Source of the DNA: Chryseobacterium sp. SORGH_AS_0447
Lineage (GTDB): Bacteria; Bacteroidota; Bacteroidia; Flavobacteriales; Weeksellaceae
Assembly (NCBI RefSeq): GCF_030818695.1
Contig: NZ_JAUTAR010000001.1
Span: 3,466,501-3,530,500, forward strand
DNA: 64,000 bases
Reading direction: 5' to 3'
A model generated the notes under the pieces. It ran no database searches, was not told the origin of the DNA, and was given only the letters and a program-made list of their open reading frames with translations. A program made the translations under genes and the position numbers. Below, piece after piece: positions 34,619 to 43,929 of the stretch. Each line of letters opens with the position of its first letter. Within the stretch, counting starts at the first letter, position 1.

Positions 34619-36730
34619 ATGAAAAAACATCTAATTCTGGCAGGTACCTTGTTCTGCCTTTCCATGTATGCACAAAAAGGCAACGAGAATTTAAGAAGAG
34701 AATTTGAAAAGCAGAAAGTAGAAAATGAAAAAAAGTTTGATGCTTATGCTGCAAAAGTTTACGGTAAAAACCCGGACAATACAACACAGAAAAAAATAGA
34801 TTCGTTAAAATCCCGTCTTGGCGGCTTTCACTTTGATATTCCTTATTTTCTTCAGGAACAGGATACCCGCCAGCTGATGAATTCCAATTCGGACCAGCTC
34901 AACACGGCCGGGAATGTTTCAGGACTTGCCGGCTCTTTTAACGGAGAAAATATTAAATACACCATCTTCGACGGTGGGAGGATCTACGAAGCCCATACGG
35001 CATTCAATAATGCACCAGGAAGGGTTACGAACAAGGAAGACAGCTCGCAAAGCTACTCTGATCATTCTACGGGAGTCGGGAGTTTTGTAGGTGGAAAAAG
35101 TGTGCCTCTATCCAACAGCAGCGGAGTCTCGGTAGGAAATGCCAAGGGAGTCGCCAGCAGCTCTACCATGGACAGTTATATGTTCAGTACCACTACCCTG
35201 CCGGGCGATACTTCAACCAGCACGGTCTATCAGAAAATACAGACCTCCCAACCCAATATCTCGAACCACTCGTACGGAATTAATGCCGGCTGGAATGAAA
35301 ATTACGACAGCAATGGAAATATTTCTTCGTACGTCTACAACGGTTCCAAAAGCGGAGGCTCTTTTTATGATTTTCAAGGGACCTACGATTCAAACGATTA
35401 CAATTATGATGCGCTGGTATACACCAATCCTTCATTTATTATCGTAAAATCTGCCGGAAATTATTTCGGAATGGGGCCTAACGGAACAGGCTCTACTGCT
35501 CCTAAATATTATAAAACGTCCAGCGGGCAAACTGCCTTCAGTTCCAGTGATACACTCCCAGCCAATAACTGCTCCCTTGGCTATGACTGTATCGGTCCCG
35601 GATCACTGGCAAAAAATATTATTGTAGTGGGCGCTACGGATATCATCAGTACCAATAATTACCGTTATACAGCATCTTCCGATGTGGTGCATTCGGACTA
35701 CAGCAGTGCAGGCCCGCGGGATGACGGCGGTATAAAGCCGGATATTTCTACGGTAGGAACTGATGTTCTGTATGCTTCAAGTTCTGCCACCGGGAGCAGC
35801 GCCTGGGCACAGGGAAGCGGAACCTCCTTTTCTGCACCGGTGGTGACAGGAATTATCGGACTCTGGACTCAGATTTACAAGCAGCTGTTCAATAATGCCT
35901 TGCTGAATGCCGCTTCTGCAAAAGTTCTTACCGTCCATTCAGCATCTGAAGCAGGAAATATAGGACCGGACCCGTTGTTTGGATGGGGTTTTATTAACGC
36001 GAAAAAAGGAGCAGAATTATTGGTAGGAAAAGCAAACAATACAGTCGTTTTTAACAATGAAACACTCATCAGCGGGGTTAAAAACAATAAAATTATTACG
36101 GCAACCGGCAGTGAACCGCTAAAGGTGACCGTTAGCTGGACTGACCCTGAATACACTCCCAATTATCAGTATGTCTCAGACGTTTATAACAACAGAACTT
36201 CAAAGCTGATCAACGATCTCGATATAAGAATCATTGACACGACGAACAATACGATATATTATCCCTGGAAGCTCAATGCCACCAGCCCGATGACGCCTGC
36301 AACCAAAGCAGACAACACCGTGGATAATGTAGAACAGGTAGTACTCGACAACCCGGTAGCGGGAAGAATCTACCGGGTGGAAGTCGGCAACAAAGGAACA
36401 TTGGTTGATGACTCCGGGAATCCTGCACCGCAAAATTATTCGATCATGGTGACAGGCCTGACGCAGCAGTCTGTTTTAGGAACCGGTGAAGTAGTAAAAG
36501 ACAACGGCATCATCATCGCGCCAACCATCACCAAAGACTATGTGAAAGTACTGAAAGCTCCTGCCCGATCTGCATTTACCGTGTATGACCTGTCCGGTAA
36601 AAAACTGCAGACCGGCACGGTAAAAGGCAGCGAGGAAAGCATCGATCTTTCTTCTTACGTTAAAGGAATATACATCATCGAAGTGAAAACCGGCAGCAAT
36701 ATCATTTCCAAGAAAGTAATTAAAGAATAG
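34619..36730 (+). CDS. Secreted S8 (subtilisin-like) serine protease, T9SS type A
   Basis: 703 residues. Signal peptide 1-19. A short helical propeptide-like stretch (20-70) precedes the peptidase S8 domain, whose triad is Asp118 (TIFDGG), His149 (SDHSTGVGSFVGG) and Ser403 (GTSFSAPVV); the oxyanion Asn is probably in the VKSAGNYFG segment. A beta-sandwich domain follows (about 470-615, SWTDPEY). The C terminus (about 630-703: APTITKDYVKV, FTVYDLSGKKLQTG, YVKGIYIIEVKTGS) is a type A sorting domain. It should be an exported protease acting on the cell surface or in the medium. Single gene with its own terminator. Confidence 0.9.
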   Translation: MKKHLILAGTLFCLSMYAQKGNENLRREFEKQKVENEKKFDAYAAKVYGKNPDNTTQKKIDSLKSRLGGFHFDIPYFLQEQDTRQLMNSNSDQLNTAGNVSGLAGSFNGENIKYTIFDGGRIYEAHTAFNNAPGRVTNKEDSSQSYSDHSTGVGSFVGGKSVPLSNSSGVSVGNAKGVASSSTMDSYMFSTTTLPGDTSTSTVYQKIQTSQPNISNHSYGINAGWNENYDSNGNISSYVYNGSKSGGSFYDFQGTYDSNDYNYDALVYTNPSFIIVKSAGNYFGMGPNGTGSTAPKYYKTSSGQTAFSSSDTLPANNCSLGYDCIGPGSLAKNIIVVGATDIISTNNYRYTASSDVVHSDYSSAGPRDDGGIKPDISTVGTDVLYASSSATGSSAWAQGSGTSFSAPVVTGIIGLWTQIYKQLFNNALLNAASAKVLTVHSASEAGNIGPDPLFGWGFINAKKGAELLVGKANNTVVFNNETLISGVKNNKIITATGSEPLKVTVSWTDPEYTPNYQYVSDVYNNRTSKLINDLDIRIIDTTNNTIYYPWKLNATSPMTPATKADNTVDNVEQVVLDNPVAGRIYRVEVGNKGTLVDDSGNPAPQNYSIMVTGLTQQSVLGTGEVVKDNGIIIAPTITKDYVKVLKAPARSAFTVYDLSGKKLQTGTVKGSEESIDLSSYVKGIYIIEVKTGSNIISKKVIKE

Positions 36731-36761
36731 ATAATTAATCACTTACAGCTTTACAATCCAT

Positions 36762-36796
36762 AAAACACTAACGACTGTTAGTGTTTTATTTTTTTG
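36762..36796 (+). terminator. Terminator of the S8 protease gene
   Basis: AAAACACTAAC, loop GACT, GTTAGTGTTTT, then a T run. It ends 17 bases before the next start codon. Confidence 0.85.
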
Positions 36797-36798
36797 TT

Positions 36799-36806
36799 TA
36801 TCTTTG
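36799..36806 (+). promoter_or_regulatory. -7 box TATCTTTG, 6 bases before the E1 dehydrogenase ATG
   Basis: Exact TAnnTTTG match directly after the terminator T run. Transcription would begin at about the ATG at 36813, so the mRNA should be nearly leaderless. Confidence 0.55.
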
Positions 36807-36812
36807 CCTTCT

Positions 36813-38885
36813 ATGGAAAATACACTTCACGAAAAAGTTTCTCAGGATATTTTGCTAAAGGCTTACAATCACATGATGCTTGCCAAAGCGATGGCAGATA
36901 TCTACGAAGAAAACAGAAATGTTACCAAATACGTCCACAGTACTTCAAGAGGGCATGAAGCCATCCAGCTGGCCACCGCCTATCAGCTTAAAAAGGAAGA
37001 CTGGGTATCTCCTTATTACAGAGACGAAAGTATTCTGCTGGGAATCGGTTTCGAGCCGTATCAGCTTATGCTGCAGCTGTTGGCAAAAGCTGACGATCCT
37101 TTTTCAGGAGGAAGATCCTATTATGCCCACCCTTCAAGCAGGGACGAAGACAAACCGAAAATCATCCATCAAAGTTCGGCAACGGGAATGCAGACGATCC
37201 CAACCGCAGGGGTTGCCCAGGGGATCAAATATATCCAGGATTTTAATTTACAGCAGTTTGAAAACAATCCGGTAGTTGTCTGCAGCCTTGGTGACAATTC
37301 CGTAACGGAAGGTGAAGTGAGTGAAGCACTTCAGTTTTCCGCATTGCACCAGCTTCCGATTATTTTCCTGGTACAGGACAATGAATGGGGTATTTCCGTA
37401 ACCAAAGATGAAGCAAGAACCTGCGATGCCTATGAATTTGTAGCAGGATTCACCGGATTAAGCAGAATGCGAGTAGACGGAACCGATTTCATTGAAAGCT
37501 TTGAGGTGATGAAAAAAGCGGTGGATTTTGTACGTACCGAAAGAAAACCGTTGGTTGTATGTGCCAAAACCGTACTGATCGGTCACCATACTTCAGGAGT
37601 GAGAAGAGAATTCTACCGGGATGAAGAGGATTTGACCAAACACCGTGCTAAGGATCCGGGAGAAATCCTCAGAAACCATCTGATTGAATCTGGAGTTGAC
37701 GAAGAATTATTAAAACAGATTACCAAAAAAGCCCGTCTTGAAGCGGAAGAAGCTTTTGAAAAGGCTAAGAAAGCAGAAGATCCAAAGCCTGAAACGGTGA
37801 TGGAGCATGTTTTTGCACCGACACCAATAACCGAAGAAACAGGAACCCGCGAACCTCAGGGCGGAGAGAAAATCGTAATGGTAGATGCTGCCATTCATGC
37901 CATTCAGGAGCTGATGTGGAAACATCCGGAAGCTTTGCTGTACGGGCAGGACGTCGGCGAAAGAATCGGCGGGGTTTTCCGTGAAACAGTAACGCTGGGA
38001 AAGAAGTTCGGAAGCAAAAGGGTTTTCAATACGGCGATCCAGGAAGCCTACATCATCGGCTCTACAACAGGGATGAGTGCCGTTGGGCTAAAACCGATTG
38101 TGGAAGTACAGTTTGCCGATTATATTTATCCGGGAATCAACCAGCTGATTACGGAGATTTCAAAATCAAGTTATCTGAGCCAGGGGAAATTCCCTGTGAG
38201 CAATATCATCCGTGTTCCGATCGGAGCTTACGGCGGCGGCGGACCTTACCACAGCGGAAGCGTGGAAAGCATCTTAGCCAATATCAAAGGGATTAAAATC
38301 GCCTATCCAAGCAATGCAGCCGATTTTAAGGGCTTATTGAAAGCAGCTTATTATGATCCGAACCCGGTGATCATGCTGGAGCATAAAGGTCTCTACTGGA
38401 GCAAAGTTCCGGGAACCGAAGATGCTAAAACCATCGAACCGGCAGAAGATTATATCCTGCCTTTCGGAAAAGGAAAAGTTATTATCGAGGCGGAGAAAGA
38501 TGAAACCGAAAAAGGAAGGACCATATTGGTCGTGACCTACGGAATGGGCGTGTACTGGGCAAAAGAAGCCGTGAAAAACTTTAATGGAAGAGTTGAAGTC
38601 ATCGATCTGAGAACATTAATTCCTTTGGATGAAGAATTGGTTTTCGAGCGGGTAAAAGCCCACGGGAAATGTATTGTCCTAACGGAAGAGCAGCTGAACA
38701 ATTCTTTTGCAGAAGCTTTCGCCCATCGGATTTCTAAAAACTGTTTCCGCTACCTTGACGCTCCGGTAGAAACTATGGGATCGCTGGATGTTCCGGCAGT
38801 GCCCATCAATCTGGTGCTGGAAAAGGAAATGCTGCCGAACGCAGAAAAGCTGAGCGCAAAAATAGAAGAAATGATGAACTATTAA
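36813..38885 (+). CDS. Fused 2-oxoacid dehydrogenase E1 (alpha plus beta)
   Basis: 690 residues from the ATG at 36813; an upstream in-frame TTG at 36804 overlaps the promoter box and is not favoured. Residues about 10-320 are the E1 alpha part with the thiamine diphosphate motif GDNSVTEGEVSEA (usually GDG..NEG) and DNEWGISV; residues about 350-690 are the E1 beta (transketolase-like) part with GQDVGERIGGVFRET, TAIQEAYIIGSTTGMS and PIGAYGGGGPYHSGS. The protein decarboxylates a branched-chain 2-oxoacid or pyruvate and passes the acyl group to the E2 lipoyl domain; sequence alone does not decide the substrate, though branched-chain is more likely. No E2/E3 gene is adjacent. Confidence 0.88.
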   Translation: MENTLHEKVSQDILLKAYNHMMLAKAMADIYEENRNVTKYVHSTSRGHEAIQLATAYQLKKEDWVSPYYRDESILLGIGFEPYQLMLQLLAKADDPFSGGRSYYAHPSSRDEDKPKIIHQSSATGMQTIPTAGVAQGIKYIQDFNLQQFENNPVVVCSLGDNSVTEGEVSEALQFSALHQLPIIFLVQDNEWGISVTKDEARTCDAYEFVAGFTGLSRMRVDGTDFIESFEVMKKAVDFVRTERKPLVVCAKTVLIGHHTSGVRREFYRDEEDLTKHRAKDPGEILRNHLIESGVDEELLKQITKKARLEAEEAFEKAKKAEDPKPETVMEHVFAPTPITEETGTREPQGGEKIVMVDAAIHAIQELMWKHPEALLYGQDVGERIGGVFRETVTLGKKFGSKRVFNTAIQEAYIIGSTTGMSAVGLKPIVEVQFADYIYPGINQLITEISKSSYLSQGKFPVSNIIRVPIGAYGGGGPYHSGSVESILANIKGIKIAYPSNAADFKGLLKAAYYDPNPVIMLEHKGLYWSKVPGTEDAKTIEPAEDYILPFGKGKVIIEAEKDETEKGRTILVVTYGMGVYWAKEAVKNFNGRVEVIDLRTLIPLDEELVFERVKAHGKCIVLTEEQLNNSFAEAFAHRISKNCFRYLDAPVETMGSLDVPAVPINLVLEKEMLPNAEKLSAKIEEMMNY

Positions 38886-38903
38886 TTCAGATAAAAATAA
38901 TGC

Positions 38904-38928
38904 AACCTCCGAATCCGGAGGTTTTTTT
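38904..38928 (+). terminator. Terminator of the E1 dehydrogenase gene
   Basis: AACCTCCG, short loop, CGGAGGTT and a T run. Confidence 0.85.
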
Positions 38929-39129
38929 GTACCCGGCTTTTAGCTATATGTAAAAGTAAGCTGCAGACAGTGATGTTAAAAGGAAAACTTCCTGCCTATC
39001 CTATTCCCTATTCCAATTTGTCAACCCAAATTCTATCGCAGAATTATTAAATAAAATCAATCTATAACTCTGCACCTACCACAAAAACATGGTATCTATT
39101 TTGCTTATTGTTTCGCTAGTTTACAGCTT

Positions 39130-40161
39130 ATGATTACAACAAAATACGTCAACTACAAGCAGATTCTCAATTTATCAGGATTCCACATGATTTTGATTTC
39201 GGCCTGGTGTACACTGATTGCCATTCTTTTTCACTTTTTTCACTGGGACTGGATGATTATTCCCTGGGTTCCCGTAGCGCTGATCGGTACTGCTGAGGCT
39301 TTTTTGGTAGGTTTTAAAAACAACCAGGCCTACGACAGATTATGGGAAGCAAGAAAGATATGGGGCGGAATCGTTAATTCCAGCAGGATGCTCGGATCTA
39401 TGGTGTACGCGTTTCAAACGGACAATGAAGAAATAGGAAAATTTAATTTGGAAGACCGCCGTAAGAAAATCGTATGCCGCCATATTGCATGGTTGTATCA
39501 GTTGCGTGAACAGCTTTTGATTCCTACCGAATGGGAACACATTAAAGTGGAAGAAGATCAGTTTAAAAATATCGATCATAAACGAAACCGGCTGATTAAA
39601 GCAGGATTTCCGGATTACGGAAGAACACCCATTTTTCTCAATAAATATTTATCTGAAGAAGAAGTAAGCTTACAGTCCCATTACAAGAATTTTGCAACTT
39701 ATCTGATAGCCCAGCAGTCAAAAGATGTAAATGAGCTTAAGAATATGAATGTTATTTCAGATTTCAATCAGAAGCAGCTGCAGGATTGTCTGAATGAATT
39801 TTACACCCTTCAGGGACAGGCCGAAAGAATTAAGAAGTTTCCGTTGCCCAGACAGTTTGCGAGTACGGCTTTTGTTTTCAATATCATCTTTATCATGCTG
39901 CTTCCTTTAGGTTTAGTTAGTGAATTTGCTAAACTGGGAGATTGGGGAATCTGGGCATCCATCCCGTTCTGTATTACCATCGGCTGGATCTATATTATTA
40001 TGGAACTGGTGGGCGATTACTCGGAAAACCCTTTTGAAGGGCTTATGTTCGATATCCCGATGCTTTCAATCTGCCGTACCATCGAAATCGATCTTCTGCA
40101 AATGACGGGAGAAACAGAGCTGCCGGATCCGATTGCTTCGAAAAACGGAGTTTTAGTTTAA
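39130..40161 (+). CDS. Bestrophin family channel protein
   Basis: 343 residues, normal for bacterial bestrophins. Four hydrophobic segments (about 17-35, 40-58, 235-258, 262-285). The family segment GFKNNQAYDRLWEARKIWGGIVNSSR (about 61-86) and the C-terminal DYSENPFEGLMFDIPMLSICRTIEIDLLQM (about 295-324) are clear. Bacterial members form pentameric anion or cation channels in the inner membrane. Single gene; no exact promoter box was seen upstream. Confidence 0.9.
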   Translation: MITTKYVNYKQILNLSGFHMILISAWCTLIAILFHFFHWDWMIIPWVPVALIGTAEAFLVGFKNNQAYDRLWEARKIWGGIVNSSRMLGSMVYAFQTDNEEIGKFNLEDRRKKIVCRHIAWLYQLREQLLIPTEWEHIKVEEDQFKNIDHKRNRLIKAGFPDYGRTPIFLNKYLSEEEVSLQSHYKNFATYLIAQQSKDVNELKNMNVISDFNQKQLQDCLNEFYTLQGQAERIKKFPLPRQFASTAFVFNIIFIMLLPLGLVSEFAKLGDWGIWASIPFCITIGWIYIIMELVGDYSENPFEGLMFDIPMLSICRTIEIDLLQMTGETELPDPIASKNGVLV

Positions 40162-40194
40162 ATTTAATTTAATAATATTATCTTAAAACCATTG

Positions 40195-40219
40195 AGATTT
40201 CAGTAATCTTAATGGTTTT
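40195..40219 (+). terminator. Terminator of the bestrophin gene
   Basis: AAAACCATT and AATGGTTTT arms with an inner AGATT/AATCT stem. Confidence 0.7.
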
Positions 40220-40264
40220 ATAGTTTTTTAGCCGCTAAATATCTAAAATTAAATCCTGACCGCA

Positions 40265-40723
40265 TTACAATATAATAGCCGTAGTATTTTTTACTTCAGA
40301 GATCATAAACGAGCTATGGGTACTCGCAATATGCTGCAAAGTAGTAAGTTTGGAAAGCATAAAATTGCGGTAATCTTCCATATCTTTTACACCGATTTTT
40401 AAAATATAATCGTAATCTCCGCTCACGTGAAAACACTCGGTGACTTCCTGCAGGTTCATGACTTCTTTTTCAAATTGGAGAACGTATTCCTTTTTATGCT
40501 GGGTGAGTTTGATATGGCAGAGCACAATAAAATCTTTGTTGATTTTATGCCGGTCCAACAAGGCTACGTATCTGGAAATCACCCCTGTATTTTCCATTTT
40601 TCTGATGCGTTCATACACTGCGGTAACCGACAATCCGAGCTTGTGGGACAGCTCTTTGGTGGTCTGTTTGGCATCTTCCTGCAAAAAAAGAAGCAATTTT
40701 TTATCGGTTTCATCAAAATTCAT
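40265..40723 (-). CDS. Lrp/AsnC family transcriptional regulator
   Basis: 152 residues, the family's usual length. An N-terminal winged HTH (about 5-60: DETDKKLLLFLQEDAKQTTKELSHKLGLSVTAVYERIRKMENTGVI) is followed by the RAM/AsnC ligand-binding domain (about 65-145: VTECFHVSGDYDYILKI). Such proteins bind amino acids and control their metabolism as octamers. The gene diverges from the methionine gamma-lyase-like gene 153 bp away, which suggests that it controls that gene and itself. Confidence 0.93.
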   Translation of the reverse strand: MNFDETDKKLLLFLQEDAKQTTKELSHKLGLSVTAVYERIRKMENTGVISRYVALLDRHKINKDFIVLCHIKLTQHKKEYVLQFEKEVMNLQEVTECFHVSGDYDYILKIGVKDMEDYRNFMLSKLTTLQHIASTHSSFMISEVKNTTAIIL

Positions 40724-40754
40724 AGATGATTTTTTGGTAATTTTTTATTTAAAT

Positions 40755-40782
40755 CAAATATAATAAACTTTTTTTCTATCAA
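40755..40782 (-). promoter_or_regulatory. Consensus promoter of the Lrp-family gene
   Basis: Minus strand TTG (40780-40782), 17 bases, TATATTTG (40755-40762): a full match to TTG-N17-TAnnTTTG, 31 bases upstream of the ATG. Confidence 0.65.
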
Positions 40783-40786
40783 TTTA

Positions 40787-40806
40787 AATATAAATAGATT
40801 TATATT
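40787..40806. promoter_or_regulatory. 20-bp palindrome, possible Lrp operator
   Basis: AATATAAAT-AG-ATTTATATT, perfect arms of nine, directly beside the -33 element of the regulator promoter and between the two divergent genes. AT-rich palindromes suit Lrp proteins, but in such AT-rich DNA chance cannot be excluded. Confidence 0.4.
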
Positions 40807-40876
40807 CTAATAATTCAAAATTATATTGTAATAATTCCAGAGGTTGATCATATTTACAGCATAAAATCGATGCGAT

Positions 40877-42103
40877 ATGAAAGACTTTAATGCCGCCAAT
40901 GAAATCCAGGACTTGCAGTATTTCGGAGAATTCGGAGGAGTGAATCCTTCTATTTCAGACAGTTCGACTTATACCTTCCTGTCTGCCAAAACAATGTTTG
41001 ATACTTTCGAAGGAAATGCCGAAGGATGTTATCTGTACTCCAGGCACTCTTCCCCGATGAACCTGTATCTTTCTCAGGCACTGGCAAAACTTGAAAATAC
41101 CGAAGCAGCCAACGTCACCGCTTCAGGAATGGGAGCCATTACTTCGGTACTGATGCAGGTCTGCAAAAGCGGCGACCATATTGTTTCGAGCCGGACGATT
41201 TATGGAGGAACCTACGCTTTCCTGAAAAACTTTTTGCCGCCTTTCAGCATCAATACCACATTTGTCGACATCAGCAATTTTGAGTCTGTAGAAAACGCTA
41301 TTAACGAAAACACCAAAATTATATATTGTGAGAGTGTAAGCAACCCGCTTCTGGAAGTTGCTGATCTGAGAAAATTATCCGAAATCTGTAAAAGGTACAA
41401 CCTGAAACTGATTGTAGACAATACATTTTCCCCACTTTCCATTTCTCCCAAATTGCTTGGTGCAGACATCGTGATTCATTCCCTGACGAAATTCATCAAC
41501 GGAAGCAGCGATACGGTAGGCGGCGTGTACTGCGGAACCCAGGAATTTATCAACGATACCAAAAATGTAAACAGCGGCGCCTGTATGCTGCTGGGCCCCA
41601 CTATGGACAGCTTCCGTTCGGCAAGTATCCTGAAAAACCTGAGGACGCTCCATATCCGGATGAAGCAACATAGCTACAATGCGATGTATCTGGCAAGAAA
41701 ATTTGAGGAAGACGGACTGCGGGTCGTATATCCCGGCCTGAAATCCCATAAAAACCACGAACTCATGAAAAGCATGATGCACGAGGAATACGGGTTTGGC
41801 GGACTATTGACTTTGGATGCGGGAGCTACGGAAAAAGCCAACGAACTGATGGAACTGATGCAGCAGGAAAACCTGGGCTATCTTGCCGTAAGCTTGGGCT
41901 TTTATAAAACCTTATTCTCCTGCTCCGGAAGCTCTACCTCCTCCGAAATTCCGGAAGAAGAACGGGCAGCCATGGGAATTTCCGACGGACTGATCCGGTT
42001 CTCTATAGGACTCGACCACGATATCGAACGAACTTACGAAAAAATGAGAGAATGCATGCTGAAAACAGGTGTTCTCAACCATGAGACCATCTCCATATCC
42101 TAA
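40877..42103 (+). CDS. Cys/Met metabolism PLP enzyme, methionine gamma-lyase-like
   Basis: 408 residues. The fold-type I trans-sulfuration signature is present: YSRHSSPMNLYLSQALAKLE near 55-75, ASGMGAITSVLM (about 82-93), VDNTFSPL (about 180) and the PLP lysine in HSLTKFINGSSD (about 207). The C terminus carries SLGFYKTLFSCSGSSTSSE, related to the family SLG..E/SL..HPA region but changed. It probably removes the sulfur group of methionine or a related amino acid; exact substrate is uncertain. The divergent Lrp gene is the obvious regulator. Confidence 0.87.
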   Translation: MKDFNAANEIQDLQYFGEFGGVNPSISDSSTYTFLSAKTMFDTFEGNAEGCYLYSRHSSPMNLYLSQALAKLENTEAANVTASGMGAITSVLMQVCKSGDHIVSSRTIYGGTYAFLKNFLPPFSINTTFVDISNFESVENAINENTKIIYCESVSNPLLEVADLRKLSEICKRYNLKLIVDNTFSPLSISPKLLGADIVIHSLTKFINGSSDTVGGVYCGTQEFINDTKNVNSGACMLLGPTMDSFRSASILKNLRTLHIRMKQHSYNAMYLARKFEEDGLRVVYPGLKSHKNHELMKSMMHEEYGFGGLLTLDAGATEKANELMELMQQENLGYLAVSLGFYKTLFSCSGSSTSSEIPEEERAAMGISDGLIRFSIGLDHDIERTYEKMRECMLKTGVLNHETISIS

Positions 42104-42111
42104 CTATTGTA

Positions 42112-42147
42112 AAAAGCTGTTGTTGATTCGACAGCTTTTGTTTTTTA
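42112..42147 (+). terminator. Terminator of the PLP enzyme gene
   Basis: AAAAGCTGT, loop TGTTGATTCG, ACAGCTTTT, then a T run. Confidence 0.75.
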
Positions 42148-42313
42148 GATCTGAACACGGAGTGCACTAAGTTTTTTGGGATACTGACTGTTTTTGAGGT
42201 TCACAAAACCGTTTCACTTAAAGAAGCCTAAATGAGTTTCAACGCAGTCTAAATTTTAAAATGAAATAATTAAGTTGTTTTTAAAATTGGCAAAATCATT
42301 TGAAAATAAACGA

Positions 42314-43363
42314 TCAATTTTTATGGAAATGGCTTGGGAAAGCCTCTTCCGGCTTCATTTTGAAAATATTAAGCAGCACCCATGATTTCAAAAACCCGTA
42401 ACCATACGAAAACATCTGGATATAGGTGGCAATAACGGCCATTCCGGTGATGCTGATGTTTTTGGTAACCAGTAAAGCATGGAAGACAACCATAAACGTA
42501 TAAAGCCCGTAAAATGCCAGGATGATGCCTTTCCCCATGATGAAATATTCCAAAAAGCCCATGATATATCCGATCAGGAATAAAGTGGGGAATGCGAAAG
42601 AAATTTTCACATAATTTGGATGCCGCTGGTTAAGGATCGGACGGGCACAGCCAAACTGATAAACCTGTTTTGAAAACTTTCCGAAATCTACCCTGCGCTT
42701 ATGATATACCGCAATATCATCAAAGAAAGCCGTGGTAAAACCGTTTTCCCAAAGGGTCATGGATAAATCCGGATCCTCGCCGATGCGCATTTCGGAAAAT
42801 CCACCTACTTTTTCAAATACTTCTTTTTTAACACCCATATTGAAGCTTCTCGGCTGAAATTTTGAAACCGCTTTTTTATTCCCCCGGATTCCGCCTGTGG
42901 TAAAAACTGAGGTCATGGAATAGGAAATGGCTTTCTGCATCAAGTTAAATCCTTTATGCGCCTTATCCGCACCTCCAAAAGCATCGCACGGAATTTCGAG
43001 GATGTCTTTTTTAATATTTTCAATATAATCCTTCTCAACGATCACATCGCTGTCCACAAAAACCAGCCATTCGTTTTCGGCTCTCCCGGAACCGTAATTT
43101 CTCGATAAACCGGGACCCGAATTGTCTTTCCTAAAATATTTAATCTTTAAAAATTCTGTAAAATTTTCAACAGTAGGTTTCAGATCGATCATGGAGCCGT
43201 CATCTACAATAATGATCTCAAATTCCCTGTCTGTCTGTGCAGTAAGAGAATTCAGCAGTTCAAAAAGTTCGTCCCGACGGTTAAAAATGGCAACAACAAT
43301 GGAAATGGTAGGCTTCAAATCTGAAAATTTTTCAAAATTACTTATTAAAGGGAGAATGCGCAA
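42314..43363 (-). CDS. Family 2 glycosyltransferase, non-ATG start
   Basis: 349 residues as drawn. GT-A signatures: ISIVVAIFNRRDEL (about 20-33), IIIVDDGS (about 50-57), NYGSGRAENEWLVFVDSDVIVEKDYI with the DxD-like VDSD, and GEDPDLSMTLWENG (about 195-208). Three hydrophobic helices near 255-330 suggest membrane association. It should transfer a sugar onto a lipid or polysaccharide. No in-frame ATG exists between the upstream stop (43379-43381) and the conserved part, so the start is the TTG at 43363 or, more naturally, the TTG at 43318 just before KPTISIVVA. Confidence 0.85.
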   Translation of the reverse strand: MRILPLISNFEKFSDLKPTISIVVAIFNRRDELFELLNSLTAQTDREFEIIIVDDGSMIDLKPTVENFTEFLKIKYFRKDNSGPGLSRNYGSGRAENEWLVFVDSDVIVEKDYIENIKKDILEIPCDAFGGADKAHKGFNLMQKAISYSMTSVFTTGGIRGNKKAVSKFQPRSFNMGVKKEVFEKVGGFSEMRIGEDPDLSMTLWENGFTTAFFDDIAVYHKRRVDFGKFSKQVYQFGCARPILNQRHPNYVKISFAFPTLFLIGYIMGFLEYFIMGKGIILAFYGLYTFMVVFHALLVTKNISITGMAVIATYIQMFSYGYGFLKSWVLLNIFKMKPEEAFPSHFHKN

Positions 43364-43480
43364 AGCATTTATGATAATTTATAAACAGGAAATTTCTTCA
43401 GATCGTATCCAATGTGAAAATTATTAGATAGTAATTGGTTTTGAATTTAGAACTCCTGTTAATTTCGGCTGAACTAAAAT

Positions 43481-43830
43481 ATACGCACTGTCAGGCTGAG
43501 GCTCTCGAAGCCTTTACTGACGGACGCAAAGATCCTTCTAGAGCCTCAGGATGACACAACGCAAATACGATCTGAATTATATTATGTTGAAATAAAATAA
43601 CATTTGAATTCAAACCAAAATGTACATACGCACTGTCAGGCTGAGGATCGCGAAGCCTTTACTGACGACGCACAAAGATCCTTCGAGAACCTCAGGATGA
43701 CATAACGCTAATACTATCTGAATTATATGCTGTTGAAATAAAATAGCATTTTGACTCAAACAAAAATGCATGTGTGAAACTATTAGGCTGAGGCTCGAAG
43801 CCTATCCGAAGCAAGTGACCTTCAGAAAAT
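43481..43830. repeat. Tandem 145-bp palindromic intergenic repeats
   Basis: Unit 1 (43481-43625) and unit 2 (43626-43770) both start ATACGCACTGTCAGGCTGAG and include CTCAGGATGACA and a GTTGAAATAAAATA linker; unit 3 (43771-about 43830) is degenerate (TTAGGCTGAGGCTCGAAGCC). CTGTCAGGCTGAG and CTCAGGATGACA are near-complementary, so each unit can fold. No coding potential. This is the main content of the 566-bp gap between the glycosyltransferase and methyltransferase genes. Confidence 0.75.
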
Positions 43831-43893
43831 CATCTTTATTTCTTCCACACATCACTTTGCTGACATCAAATTGAAAGATGTATACATTTAATA

Positions 43894-43920
43894 AAAAACC
43901 TCCCGCAATGCGAAAGGTTT
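43894..43920 (-). terminator. Terminator of the RNA methyltransferase gene
   Basis: Minus strand AAACCT, CGC, ATT loop, GCG, AGGTTTTTT with a small internal mismatch. Confidence 0.65.
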
Positions 43921-43929
43921 GTATTATAA

